A stretch of 64,000 nucleotides of DNA from Termitomyces sp. T153 (taxonomy: Eukaryota > Basidiomycota > Agaricomycetes > Agaricales > Lyophyllaceae). Shown piece by piece: positions 1 to 10,762 of this stretch (positions are counted from its first letter, which is position 1; every line of letters begins with the position of its first letter). The stretch lies in NCBI GenBank assembly GCA_018296165.2, contig JACKQL020000100.1, positions 1-64,000 of the forward strand. Reading direction: 5' to 3'. The position numbers and the translations under genes were made by a program. The notes beneath the pieces were generated by a model that saw nothing but the letters and a program-made list of their open reading frames with translations, was not told the DNA's origin and ran no database searches.

Positions 1-306
1 GTTCAGGATCTGTCATTTGTAACTGTTCAAGTCTCCTCTGAATCCTAGCTTGTTGCCTTTGGCTTTCAGGAGTAGTAGGTGGTTGCCTGAAACATCCATT
101 GTTAAGCATTTTAATAGTCAAAAACCATTAAAATTGACTTGCATGATGAGATATTTGATAGATCAATAGCTCAATGTGGTTAAGGAGTTACTAATAAGCT
201 TGTTAGTCAACATCAATCAATCAATAGATGTGATGAAACATACTTTGTTGTGTGGCCTCCTTTCCACAACCTCGGAAATGTCCATTATTTGGTCATATTG
301 TGTCAA
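1..306 (+). repeat. Dispersed repeat, left copy (inverted relative to 63631-63933)
   Basis: The first ~306 bases match the reverse complement of 63631-63933 nearly colinearly, with scattered substitutions (roughly 85-90% identity by eye). Shared landmarks include AGGAGTAGTAGGTGGTTGCC, AAGCATTTTAATAGTCAAAA, CATGATGAGATAT and GTCAACATCAATCAATCAAT. The left copy is cut by the window edge, so its true start is unknown. No coding potential was recognised. It is probably part of a transposon (LTR, terminal repeat or solo fragment); the family cannot be named from this window. Confidence 0.85.
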
Positions 307-683
307 AAAATGCGCGAGGCATGAAAAACAGTGTCCACTAAATTGTGTTTGGCCTTTTTGACACCTGCAGACTATCTGGCATGATTGACACATAGTCAAA
401 AGATTGTATATATGTATTAAAGCTGTTTACTGTAATTTATTTTGAGAAAAAACCTGTTCCAAGTGCGAAAAACAGCCAAGTTACCCAAAAAGGAAGGTTC
501 TTGGTCAGCCTTACTAAGCAGAAAAGTTGTCGCATAGGCGCAGCCACATTCCCACGGGTTGTCCCATATATTATAGATGCTGTAGTTACAACGCTAGTTA
601 TATTACGACTATGCTGTAAGTACAGGCTGTTGTTATAATAAATGGACAGTATAGCCTGGTGGGTCAAGCCCTGCCACTGCATC
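307..683. other. No gene recognised; AT-rich spacer
   Basis: Between the dispersed repeat and the CRN-like 3' part I see no convincing coding sequence. A short open frame runs through on the minus strand (437-727), but it has no recognisable motif and may be the tail or 3' UTR of the disrupted CRN-like gene. Confidence 0.4.
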
Positions 684-1490
684 TTAGAGAGTGATGGATG
701 ATTGGCTGAGAAGTTGATATGCCGCAACTTGCCAAATGATAATCATGGCATTGTCTATTTCATTCCGATCTGGTGAGAGTTGGCATTGTTGAAGATTGAT
801 GAGGAATGAGATGATGGGAAAGCTTACAGAATCTTTAGCCAATAGGTACAGGGTAATGAAGGGGAAGTGGATCCTGAGTAGGCCGGCACCAACAGGACTA
901 ACAGGGGCAAGTAGAACAAGACCATGCTTCTCGATTTCTTCAAATGAGTAAACCTTGCTTGCGGATGTGATTGTATCATCTCTGGTAACTATCTTGTCGA
1001 GTATCATGTATCATGTTGGCAAGGAGCTATGTGGTATTGTGTGTGAGTGGAGGAATGTCAAGTGAGTGAAAATAATGATTTACCAGAACAACAAGGTCAA
1101 GATGATCTTGTGACCACATCGAGAGCCGGATGGTAACAATGCGATTGGTGAGCACCTGAAGGATAGCATCATAACTGGTTATCCGAGATGCACCAAGTAT
1201 GTTTTGATGCAAAGTTGACAAGTCAAAAGGCCATCTAAAATAGCATAAAACTGATCCTGCAGCATGCGCAGGCTTTGAGATGATGCATAATGCTGCAACC
1301 AGAAGCCACAGGATGTATTCTATGGAGGATAGCAGAAAAACTAGTGATGCTGATGGTTGCCATCATTGATCTGAAGTGTCTTAAATCAGCAATGATCATT
1401 AATTCGATGGAGAAACTGTCTACCTTGCTTAAGAATGATCTGTATGCACTCAATGTAGTCAGTGCTCTCGAGCAGTTTGAGCGTAATTTG
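684..1490 (-). pseudogene. CRN-like gene, 3' part (downstream of copia insertion)
   Basis: Minus-strand coding-like sequence continues the CRN-like gene whose 5' part lies at 6594-8043. The clearest piece (about 1007-684) reads EEIEKHGLVLLAPVSP followed by LRIHFPFITLYLL. That resembles the C-terminal part of fungal Crinkler proteins, where a 'GL(I/V)xLxP...FxIHxPFxxIxLY' segment follows the NTPase. The pieces at 1519-1235, 1221-1027 and 1007-684 lie in different frames, so either introns separate them or the region has decayed. The boundary at 1490 is exact: the copia LTR starts at 1491 and the 5-bp target ATTTG is duplicated at 6594-6598. Family assignment is by motif resemblance only. Confidence 0.5.
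1486..1490. repeat. Target-site duplication of the copia element (left copy, ATTTG)
   Basis: ATTTG directly precedes the LTR start (TGTAGAGT) at 1491 and is repeated immediately after the other LTR at 6594-6598. Five-base duplications are typical of Ty1/copia integration. Confidence 0.9.
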
Positions 1491-1832
1491 TGTAGAGTCA
1501 TATGTAAGTCCTCAGTCACTCCAATAAGTATATGGTCGACTGAGTTTATTACCTGTAGAGTTATGTAAGTCTACAGGGTCTGGTTAGTCTAATGTAAAGT
1601 ATGTAGTAAATGAATCCGCTCACCCTCAGTCACTCCAATAAGTATATGGTCGACTGAGGGTAGCTTTTGTGTATCCTAAATTTATCTACACGAAAAAAAT
1701 AAGGTTTGCATGTAAAGATTGGCAAATACCGATTGTGCCCCCACATATGGTGGCGTGCTCAGTAAGTCCCGAAATAAAATAAATAGATATAAGAATTACG
1801 GATCTGTGTCTTGTATAAGTCGTTCCTCAACA
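1491..1832 (-). repeat. Copia 3' LTR (left on + strand)
   Basis: 342 bp, matching 6251-6593. Plus-strand ends are TGTAGAGT and CCTCAACA. It contains two copies of a hairpin-forming module, CTCAGTCACTCC...GGTCGACTGAG, at about 1511-1544 and 1622-1661. The second has perfect 10-bp arms (ACCCTCAGTC / GACTGAGGGT). Confidence 0.95.
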
Positions 1833-1842
1833 CTCCCCCTGA
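1833..1842 (-). other. Polypurine tract of the copia element
   Basis: On the minus strand TCAGGGGGAG lies immediately upstream of the 3' LTR start TGTTGAGG. This is the expected primer position for plus-strand DNA synthesis and confirms the minus orientation. Confidence 0.85.
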
Positions 1843-2003
1843 CTTATATGACTGTCGGAATTCTTGAGACCCATGAGTCCTACCAAGTAGTTGTGTGCAG
1901 AGTGGGGAAGTGGCTTGGTGCATATGTCCACGAGGTTTTCGGTCAATGGGACATGGTACACTTCAATATCACCCTCCGAGATACGTTTGCGAATGTAGTG
2001 GTG

Positions 2004-4994
2004 TCATATGTCAATGTGTTTGGCATGTGCGTGCCCTTTTGTAGATTGAGCAAGGGCAATTGATGAGTTGTTGTCAATGCAAAGGGTTGCTGGGAGTGGT
2101 TGCTCGAGGTTGATCTCTGACAGAAAATTATGCATCCAAAGTGCCTGTTGCGCTCCTTGTGTCATGGACATGTATTCAGCCTCTGTAGTCAATAGCGCCA
2201 CTGTCTGCTGTCATTTGGAACTCCAGGACACCAGGCCCCCGGCCATCATGAAGATATATCCTGACATCGATCTTTGGGCGTCCAGATCTCCCCCATAATC
2301 GGCGTCAACATACCCCAGTGGTTTGGTAGAACCTCCTAGCTCTTTTGAGTATACAATTTTATAATCCAGAGTGCCCTTGATGTATGCGAGCACGTGTAGT
2401 AATGCTTTCCAGTGTGCCGGGCCAGGATTTCCCTGGAATTGTGCAAGTAGGGTAACTGCAAAAGATAGATCTGGTCTGGTGGCTGCTTGCGCCCACATAA
2501 GAGCTCCCAGTAGTTGGCAGTATGGCTTGTTGGTCATGTAAGTTTGCTCCACCTTGTTCTTTGGAGACATGTCACTGGTTAATGTGGTTCTGGATGGTAA
2601 TGGTGTATGTTGAGGGTTACAGTTGGTCATATTGAAATGTTCTAGAACACGGTTAAGGTATGCCTTTTGGGACAGGGAGATAGATCCAGTTATGGGGTTA
2701 CAATAGATGGCCATTCCAAGTATGAATGTCAGTTCACCCAGATCTTTTACTTCGTAGATCTGGGCCAGTTCCATCTTTGCTTGTTCTGCACCCCTTTTGG
2801 TTGATGACAGTCCAAATGTATTGTCATTAAATGTGTTGGTGATGGTAGCTTCTAGTCTGACTCATCTTGACTGTATGCGTGGGTCTGCCCATGATCTCCT
2901 GTATCTGAGTTCCTTGTACACTCTGTCCAGTGTCCAATACCAGTCAAAACCCCCTTGCATGAGTCTGTAGATGGTTTTCCTGAGCCTAGCTAGCTTTCCT
3001 TCCCCCCCAGGGAAACCAGGCAGAAGTTTCATGTATACTTCATGCTTGGAGATACTGTTAAGGTAAGCAGAGATAAAATCCACCTGCCATATCTTGAATC
3101 CCTCCTGTGCAGCCACCACAGCTGACATCTGGAGTGATTCCAAGCGCACCGCTGCAGCATATGTCTCATCAAAGTCTTTGCCAGCTATCTGTGAGTATCC
3201 TTTCGTAACCAGGCAGGCTTTTCATCTTACCATGCCCCCTTCAGCATTAAATTTGTTAGCGTATACCCATCAACATCCTATGATGTTTTTGTCCCTTGGT
3301 ACCTTCAACTCCTCCATCAGCTCAAACACTCCCCTATCCTATATCATCTTCAGTTCTTTGTCCATGGTGGGTTTTCATAGGTCAGGTCACTTCATCACTT
3401 CATGGTAGGTCTTTAGTACTCCAGTGTTGTTTTCATCCTCAGGGTCTGTCAGGGTCAATAAATATGCATACAGGTTCTCTGCTGCCAGTGCTGTTGGCAC
3501 TTCTTCATTGTTTTCCCATGCCTCCCCACCTTCACATGCCACCTGTTTGCATTGTATCATTTCTCTTGTGGCTATAAGAGCTGGTGTTGGTTTTATGGTT
3601 CAGGTGGATCATCAAAGTGGCAGGGTTGGCATCTGTGTACAAAGTTCAGGGGTGGTTGGTGTGGGTGTGCAGCTGTCAACAGGGGTGTGGTCAGGGTCAG
3701 TCGTTGTCAGAGGTATCTGCTGCAGATGTAAAGGGGTATTTCCTGGTTGGATTCTTGGCACAATCAGCTGGCATGTTCCCAGTACCCCCTGGGGGTTGGT
3801 TGCTGGAATTGGGTCTTGGGCAGGTGGTTGGTATTCTTCCTCTGGGTTGATGATAGTTAGAGCCCAATGTCCTGAGCCCTCCTCAAATATTACATCCCAT
3901 GATTTCACTATTGATTGTGTACTCTGATCAAACAGCTGATAACCACTATTAGCATACCCCACTAGGCAAGTTCTAACTGAGTGTGGGTCCAACTTTGACT
4001 TGATTAACTCTTCTGGAACCTTAGCCCAAGCCAGACATCCCCATGACCTGAGGTGATCAACTTTCTGTTGTTGCTTTGTCCAAGCTTCCTTTGGTATCCT
4101 GCCCAGGTGGTGTGATGTGGGAAGTAAATTCCTTGTGTGAATCTGTGCAGCTGCTGCTTCTGCCCACAATTCTTTTGGAAGACTGCTCTCTGCAAGCATG
4201 CACTGCACCCCCTCTAGGATGGTGTGGTTTGCTCTTTCAACTATGCCATTTTGTGCATGGGCATATGGAGTGGTAATGTGGAGGACTATGCCATGGCATC
4301 CTAGGTAAGTTGTCCAGGCTTCATTTACCCATTCATGTCCTGCATCAACCCTGACTTCCTGAAGTTTCCTTCCTGTCTGCCACTCTGACTCTGCATGGTA
4401 TGATGTGAAAGCTGTGAGTGTAGTGTTTGCATCTTTTCTTGATAGGAAGTAAGCTGACATAAAGGATGTGCCACCATCCACTGCAACCATCATATAGACT
4501 GCCCCTCCCAGTGACAGAACATTAGACGGCCCCCATAGGTCAATGTGCATGCAGTCATTTGGGGACCCTTCAGGTTCCACTACTGCATCATATGGTTGGG
4601 CTGCATGTTTGCCATACATGCAGTCTTTGCAGAGTCCTGGTACCATGAGGTTGCCTTTTATCTCCAATCCATCCACTAAGTTCTTGGATAGAGCCTCTCA
4701 GATTGCCTTCATGCTGGCATGTCCAAAGTGTCTGTGCCAGATCTCCAGAGTGGTGGGTTTCATGAGTGATTTAGCAGTCATTGCTGTGGGGCCATCCAAA
4801 ACCCCAGATGAGCTGAGTAGGTGCATTCTGCCAGTGCCCATCCCCCTCAGTACTTCTCTTCCATTTGGGTCTAGGAAGCACACCTGGCCTCTACTGAAAT
4901 TTATGCAGAAACCTGCTTTGTCAAACCTGTTTATTGAGATAAGGTTCAAGGATAGGTCAGGTGTGTGGAGGGCATTTTTGACAAGCTCTGACAA
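2004..4994 (-). pseudogene. Copia pol relic: integrase, reverse transcriptase, RNase H
   Basis: Read on the minus strand, 4994-3612 holds the GAG-pre-integrase region and the integrase core. D (HIDLWGP), D (VRVDAGHEW) and E (NGIVERAN) of the DDE triad are visible. 3149-2211 holds RT (KIWQVDFISAYLNS; VKDLGELTFILGM; YVDADYGGDLD). 2201-2004 holds the RNase H C-terminus (LLTTEAEYMSMTQGAQQALW). Stops and frame changes separate the blocks. The RT metal-binding site at about 2820-2828 reads F-N-D-N-T-F-G, where basidiomycete copia elements normally have an aspartate pair, so the polymerase should be inactive even if expressed. Confidence 0.9.
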
Positions 4995-5030
4995 GCCTTG
5001 GCCTATATGACAGATTTTTCTGACTGTACC

Positions 5031-6158
5031 CTATCCTATGATCTTGAAGGATGCCCCCTTTGGTGCTGCGTGACCCTCAATTGGGTTCTGCAGCTCCTTG
5101 TAGTCAGTGAACACATGTCTGTCAACAAAGAAGTGGTCTGTTGCACCTGAGTTGGCATAAGTGGGCACCGTTTTAGTCTTTGATATGTAGGCACCTGTTG
5201 CTTCTAGGTCTTTTGTGGCTGTGGCTGATAGTGTGTAGGTAACCTGGGGTTGTGGTTGTTCTGAGGTTTGTGGCATGGTTGACGTTACCACATTTGTGGC
5301 TGGCATGTTCAGGGTTGCGGCATTGTTCACTGGTGATTTGGACATTTTATTCCTGTTTTGGAAGTTTGGTGGGAATTGCCCCTCTTTGCCTCCACCCTTC
5401 CAATAACAGTTCTCAATTACATGACCAGATTGCTTACAGTTTGGGTTGATGCAGATCAATTTTGGCTTCAACTGATTTGTCTGGGTCTGTAGTGCTGTTG
5501 TTGATATGCCTGCCTTTTGTTTTTGTGAGGTGAGCCTGTCCCAGTGGATCGTGAGTGCAGCAACCATGTCTTTCAATGTTCTCATGGCATAGACCCCCAC
5601 CACTACTGCATTCCAGGATTCTGGCAATGATGCAATAAGAATGGTTTGGAATGCTGCATCGTCCACTTTCGCTCCTTTTTCTGTTGCAGACTTCCATTTT
5701 TCTCAGAGATCCTCAACATGCTTCAAGAAGTCCATTCCCTCAGTGAATTCTGTGGCACATAGTCTTTTCTCAGCATTCATTGCGGCAATCTCAGAGAATA
5801 CCCTGTAATTTTTGGTCAGGGTCATTCATGCTTTTGCAGCCATGCTGTCCATGCTTATCCCCAGTCTGACAGGGTTTTTTGTGTTGTAAATGATCAGGCC
5901 TAGGGTCCAGGCATCCCTTTCCTCCCATTCCTCCAGGGAGGGGAATTTTGAGGACCATTTGGTGGGTTTTGTTTCCATTTTGGTATTGGTGGTGTCATGT
6001 TCAATGCTAGGTTTCTTGATGGTGCCATCTAGGTAGCCACAAGCTCCTCTTGCCCTCACCGCAATCAGGATATGGTTTTTAAATGTTGTATAGTTTGTGC
6101 CATCAAAATGTGCTTCCTCAGGGAAAGTAGGTGGGTTTGATGAGCCTGTGGATGTCAT
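5031..6158 (-). pseudogene. Copia gag and protease relic
   Basis: The minus-strand block 6158-5826 (starts MTSTGSSNPPTFPEEAHFDG) plus 5697-5031 corresponds to gag. It has a CCHC-type knuckle (CKQSGHVIENC) followed by the GGGKEGQFP segment common in fungal copia gag. The protease motif near 5150 reads YANSGATDHF; the catalytic Asp of DSGA has become Asn. Stops occur between the two blocks, so no full polyprotein can be made. Confidence 0.85.
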
Positions 6159-6250
6159 TGTTTTGGATGTAGTAATTTTTGGATGTAGTGAGTCGATGTG
6201 TCTGGAGCAGTGGCTCTATGGCAGTAGGAGTGCTAATGGGGCCTATAAAC

Positions 6251-6593
6251 TGTAGAGTTATATGTAAGTCCTCAGTCACTCCAATAAGTATATGGTCAAC
6301 TGAGTTTATTACCTGTAGAGTTATACGTAAGTCTACAGGGTCTGGTTAGTCTAATGTAAAGTACGTAGTAAATGAATCCGCTCACCCTCAGTCACTCCAA
6401 TAAGTATATGGTCGACTGAGGGTAACGTTTGTGTATCCTGATTTATCTACACAAAAAAAATAAGGTTTGCATGTAAAGATTGGCAAATACCAATCGCACC
6501 CCCACATATGGTGGCGCGCTCAGTAAGTCCTGAAATAAAATAAATACATATAAGAATTACGTATCTGTGTCTTGTATAAGTCGTTCCTCAACA
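6251..6593 (-). repeat. Copia 5' LTR (right on + strand)
   Basis: 343 bp with the same TG...CA ends and the same duplicated hairpin module (the second copy spans 6384-6423) as the LTR at 1491-1832. It is followed on the plus strand by the ATTTG target duplication at 6594-6598. No obvious tRNA primer-binding site (TGG...) was recognised just inside the LTR. Confidence 0.95.
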
Positions 6594-8043
6594 ATTTGGA
6601 ATGGATTCATCCTGCGGGGTACACAAGTGTTGTAAAGAGCATGAGAAAGAGTTCCACTGCAGATGAGGATCGGGAAAATTTGACATTGCGGTTTGCGCCA
6701 GAAATTTTTGATTTGTGCAAACAATGCCTGGACAATTTGTTTGCCATCTAGTGAATCATGGGCTAGAAGTGCGTTTGTTTCATTGAAATGTACAACAATA
6801 CATGCGTGATCCGACTCTCCTGATGATAGGAACAGCCAGCTGTCCAATTGAAGGGTGGATGCAATGGTGTAATTCAAATCCCAGAATTTTTGGAAATTAG
6901 GAGACTGAGTCTTGAAGTTGTCGTGGTACTTGCAAATCTCAAAAAGCAATTGCATTTGTACAAGTCGAGCTATTGAGTGGCAATTGACAGCTTTCATGGT
7001 CCATGTTGATGGATCCAAATGGATGTTGAGATTGCTCTTGTTGGCAACACCAAGACATTCCACAAGATCATCAGTCATGGAGGCATTGTCAATGATATAC
7101 TGGACAGCATGGCAGACAAAACAAGTCTTCCCAACCCCTGATGGGCCAGTGCAGCAAATCAATGCAATTTCCTTGTCGAGTAGCGGTCTGTGTTTGGTGC
7201 CATGTGTTTCACGCTGAACACAATATTGTTTTTCAAGGGCTTCTTTGAGACTTGTGATGTTGTTTGCATGACCGACGAATGGAATGTGACGTTCCAACTC
7301 CATGAAGTTTTGACAACCCTCAAGTCTACCCAGATTTTCCATCGAGTCGCGGGAGGGCAGCTGGGTCTTGCCTGGATCTAACAAGTCATAGAGCGTTAGG
7401 ATCGGCTTTGGAAGAGCAGATGATCCTGTGAATACATGATGAGTCGGCAAGCATTCATGGTTTGGACTGTGGCATGGTGAATTTACCTGCTCCATCTGGT
7501 AGAACCACCATGAAATGTATTCGCCGTTTTGACATGGGCAATGTTTTCCAGCATTCGTCAATACTCCATGGATCTTGCAGAAAAAACTGATATTGCTGCT
7601 GCTTCTCCCACTCATCCGGCATAGCATTTTGTAGAAGCTATCATGGCAATTCAGAATCGTGTTGTCTCTAATGACATTTTCACTCAACCTTACCTGATCT
7701 TGTGACACGATTTCCACACCTTCTTCTTTGACTTGCTGGTATGACCCTTCCATGCTTTCCGTTGGCGTTCTCCCTGCTGTCTCTGTTTGTGGCCCTGAAA
7801 TTGTAATTTTATTCTGAGTGTAGAAAACCATGTCAGCATCTAGGCTTTTGTTAGGGGTGGTGGGCATCTTACCCGGTCAAGCTTGTAGATCTTCAGGTCG
7901 GATGCAGCGCATGTTAACTTGAGCTTGGCATGGATTTTGTCTTTGAGCTCAATGACGAGGTCATTTGGGGCAATGGCGACAATGAAAGGCTTATCTTGGC
8001 CAGCAAGATACCCATTGAGTTTATACATCTCATTGTTGCTCAT
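6594..8043 (-). pseudogene. Crinkler (CRN)-like P-loop protein, 5' part, disrupted by copia
   Basis: Two exons are visible. Exon 1, 8043-7873, encodes 57 residues starting MSNNEMYKLNGYLAG. It resembles the ubiquitin-like 'header' of Crinkler proteins and ends KIYKLDR. A 59-bp intron (GTAAG...TCAG, 7872-7814) leads to exon 2 from 7813, which stays open to the LTR junction at 6594. Exon 2 carries a Walker A motif, GPSGVGKT, in ALICCTGPSGVGKTCFV. Header plus P-loop NTPase is the known CRN architecture; in oomycetes and some fungi such proteins are host-directed effectors or conflict-system components. The copia insertion replaces the downstream sequence with LTR codons and a stop, so the protein loses its C-terminal region. 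Function is inferred from family resemblance only. Confidence 0.7.
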
Positions 8044-8138
8044 GAGTGCGGTGGGTCGAGAAGGGGTGAGAGGTCAGAAATTGGAGCAAGGATGGAGAGT
8101 GTGATCCACATAACACAGAAAGAGATGGTCAAATCAAC

Positions 8139-9690
8139 GTGACATCACGAGGGGGCGGAGCTCACCAATCTCGCACCTCAGCGATGGGTATTGACCATGG
8201 AAGTACTGAAATCGAAAATGTCACAGGTACGAAGTACAACTTCAAGGAAGTGAAAAAAGACGAATGGATGACTGCCTTCTCAGTAGCTATGGAGGGGAAC
8301 AAGGAAAGGTGGAGACAATTACAGAACCGACAGTCGGTACGATCACCAGCAGATCTTGACAATGATGCAAGTATCATCATGGAAGCTATGAAGGCGGCGA
8401 CAGCAGAAATAGTGAAGATAAAACGGAAATCAGAAAAAGCGAGACCATGGTGGACTGAAGACCTCAGTATAGCGAACGAGATGAGGACGAGACTGAGGGA
8501 ACAGCCAAGACGATACAACAAGAGATGGGGAGAACAAAACAAATTAATAAGTCGTGCTATTAGAAAGAATACTAACTATTTTAGAAGGCTATACAAGAGG
8601 GAAAAAAGGGACTGGATCACCAAAACACTGGAAGAAGCCACTCCGGATGCAGTGTGGAACCTCCGAGGATGGTCGAAAGGCACACGGTAACTACCCTTCA
8701 CCAGCCATCAAGAGAACAGGTCAAGACCCAGCCATCCAACATGAGGACAAATGCGATGCACCCAGGGAAGCACTATTCAAGCCTCCACCACCACTGGCCA
8801 ATTACAATTACCAGATGCATGGAGGAACAGTAACCCACCAAAAGTGAGTCCACCACTACCCTCACACAACATGACTCATGGCAGGAGGAAAACAAAACCA
8901 ACGCAGCTGGAATCACTGGTCAGCAGGACATACAGACCAGGGGAAGGGAAGAGATCATACCCTTCCCCAGCCCCCCCTGGAGAAGAATGGCCAAATACTA
9001 CAAAGGCAGACTAATGATTATAGGCACAAACCCTGGTGTTAAGAAAGACAACACAGCTAAGATTCACAAGGAGTCAATTAAACAACTTCAACAAAGCAAC
9101 AACAGCCTCATTATGTACTCTGAGGGGTCCCTGCTGGATGTGGAAGGAGGCACAGAAGAAAAGAACATGGGTTGGGGGCTGGTGGGCTACCACAGGGACA
9201 AAGAAGTAGTAGTGAAACAAGGGTGACTGGGACAAAGGGCAGAGGTGTATGAGACTGAACTGACAGGGCTGACACAGGCTGCCAGCAAAGCAATTAACTA
9301 TGCAAAGAAAACACAAGGTTATCAAACACTTATATCTATATGCTGACAACTTGGCAGCAGTGACAAACATATATGGACCAAAAGAAAAGCCACGACAAAA
9401 AGAAATGATAATGTTCACTTCACTGATCGACACATTTTTAGAAGAGGATCCCAAAAGAACTGTCCACATTGAGTGGTGCCCCAGACACATGGAAGTACCA
9501 GGCAACAAAAGAGCAGATGAGGAGGCAAAAGAAGTAGCTTGTCTATGGGCACCCGACCACATAACAACAAAACACACAGGATGACAGTCAAAAGAAAAAG
9601 TGATGGAAAGATGGAGGCAAGACTGGGTCAGGTCAACCACAATGGGAGGTCTTGCAACTAAACAAACTGGTCGGCTCGACTAGACCAAAC
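8139..9690 (+). mobile_element. Non-LTR (LINE) retrotransposon remnant with RT missing
   Basis: 8162-8690 encodes a linker region with KARPWWTEDL and KLISRAIRKNTNYFRRLYKR, typical of the segment between endonuclease and reverse transcriptase of fungal LINEs. It is followed by AIKRTGQDPAIQHEDKCDA and REALFKPPPP. The reverse transcriptase that should follow is absent. After about 140 bp the sequence resumes in the RNase H domain (LIMYSEGSL, LYLYADNLAAV, VHIEWCPRHMEVPGNKRAD) and a short C-terminal tail. Several stops and frame shifts separate the pieces. Start and end are approximate; no poly(A) tail or target duplication was identified. Confidence 0.8.
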
Positions 9691-9890
9691 GTTACTGGAC
9701 TCTTATTACACCTTCACCAAGACTCGCGGCCGCCTCAATGATTATCAACTCTACGGTTAGCGATAACTTCGATATATCAAGGAGATTGACATATTGTAAT
9801 TCATACGTTACGATATTGCAAGGCAGGAGTACCGGACCCCGAGTTGTCAATGATACTTTCTGTATAACCCAGATTCACCTTTCTTCTGCC

Positions 9891-10620
9891 TTACCTCCTC
9901 GACGGAAAGAACCTTCGTGTTAACAAGACCCAATAACTCTGTGAGATAAGGGGTGTTCTCACGTAGGACCTGGCTTGCAGAGAACAGCAGGGCGCTCTGA
10001 TACTTGTAGAAGCCGAATTTGACGGCATCCTAATTGAGTGCTGATGATATTGTGAGCCCCGTTCATCTCGTGTCTGAAAACGCCATTGTGATAGTGGCGA
10101 AGACCATTGCGAAGGTTCACTTTGTTCTGAATGATATCCTAAGAAACGTCCGTCCAATTGCAACAAACAAGAATCATTTCGAACACAATCATGCCTCACA
10201 TCAGTCCAACAGCGCATGCACACGAAGAATATTCGCAGTCACAGTCTTCTCCTCGAAGTTTGCGTGCCCGATTCCGAAAGAAGAAAAACTTACTTGCATG
10301 ATCCTGCAACTTTCCTCTACGTAGCCCAAATACCATTGATCCATAAGGGCAACCACACACGCATCTGCACTTTGCGATCCTTCGAGTCTGGACACCACAT
10401 ATAGAAGAGGAACAAGCTTGAGGTGGCCACGAGAAGTTTCGACCCGGCCTTTTGGGCCCGGCAGATAATCCATCTGAGCCAGAAGCAGGAGCATGGCCTC
10501 AACGAGAATGTACAACCATTCTTGAAAACCATTGTCCGGAATCGCGCACAAGTACTCGCGTCGTGCATGCCCACGTCTCCAATATAATCGACCTCTGACT
10601 AGAGTCTTTCCCAGAGCGGA
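9891..10620 (-). pseudogene. Unrecognised gene fragments, minus strand
   Basis: Minus-strand sequence around 10620-10280 reads as good coding sequence: GHARREYLCAIPDNGFQEW, then EAMLLLLAQMDYLPGPKGR, then SRLEGSQSADACVVALMDQW. It ends at a plausible donor, GTAAGT, near 10290. Around 10020-9890 another frame gives KFGFYKYQSALLFSASQVL followed by RENTPYLTELLGLVNTKVL. Between them I find no clean exon chain, and no start or stop fits. I do not recognise the family. It could be the 5'-truncated end of a multi-exon gene or a pseudogene left by nearby LINE activity. The intact codon structure suggests the decay is recent. Confidence 0.4.
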
Positions 10621-10762
10621 TTGATTACCAGAGTATAGTTATTGACGACAGCCAACGACGTATCCTAAGTGGCCAGGACTTGATAAGATATTGAATTTGA
10701 TAAGATGGCCATCAAACGATCAAGGGCGACGCGCCATTTGTCGTGGCATATTTACACGGACT

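Larger units (their letters stand above)
1491..6593 (-). mobile_element. Ty1/copia LTR retrotransposon, complete but degenerate
   Basis: An element of 5103 bp on the minus strand has two LTRs (1491-1832 and 6251-6593), TG...CA ends, ATTTG target duplications and a polypurine tract next to the 3' LTR. Domain order on the minus strand is gag with a CCHC knuckle, protease, integrase, reverse transcriptase and RNase H. Integrase before RT defines the copia superfamily. The coding region is broken by several stops and frame changes. Two catalytic sites are altered: protease NSGATDHF instead of DSGATDHF, and RT NDN where an aspartate pair is expected. The LTRs are about 95% identical by eye, with most differences C/T or G/A at CpG sites. 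It is inserted in a CRN-like gene. Confidence 0.95.

Noticed and set aside
1290..1568. Plus-strand open frame crossing the LTR boundary
   Set aside because: It runs from the antisense of the CRN-like relic into the LTR, so it cannot be an ancestral gene.
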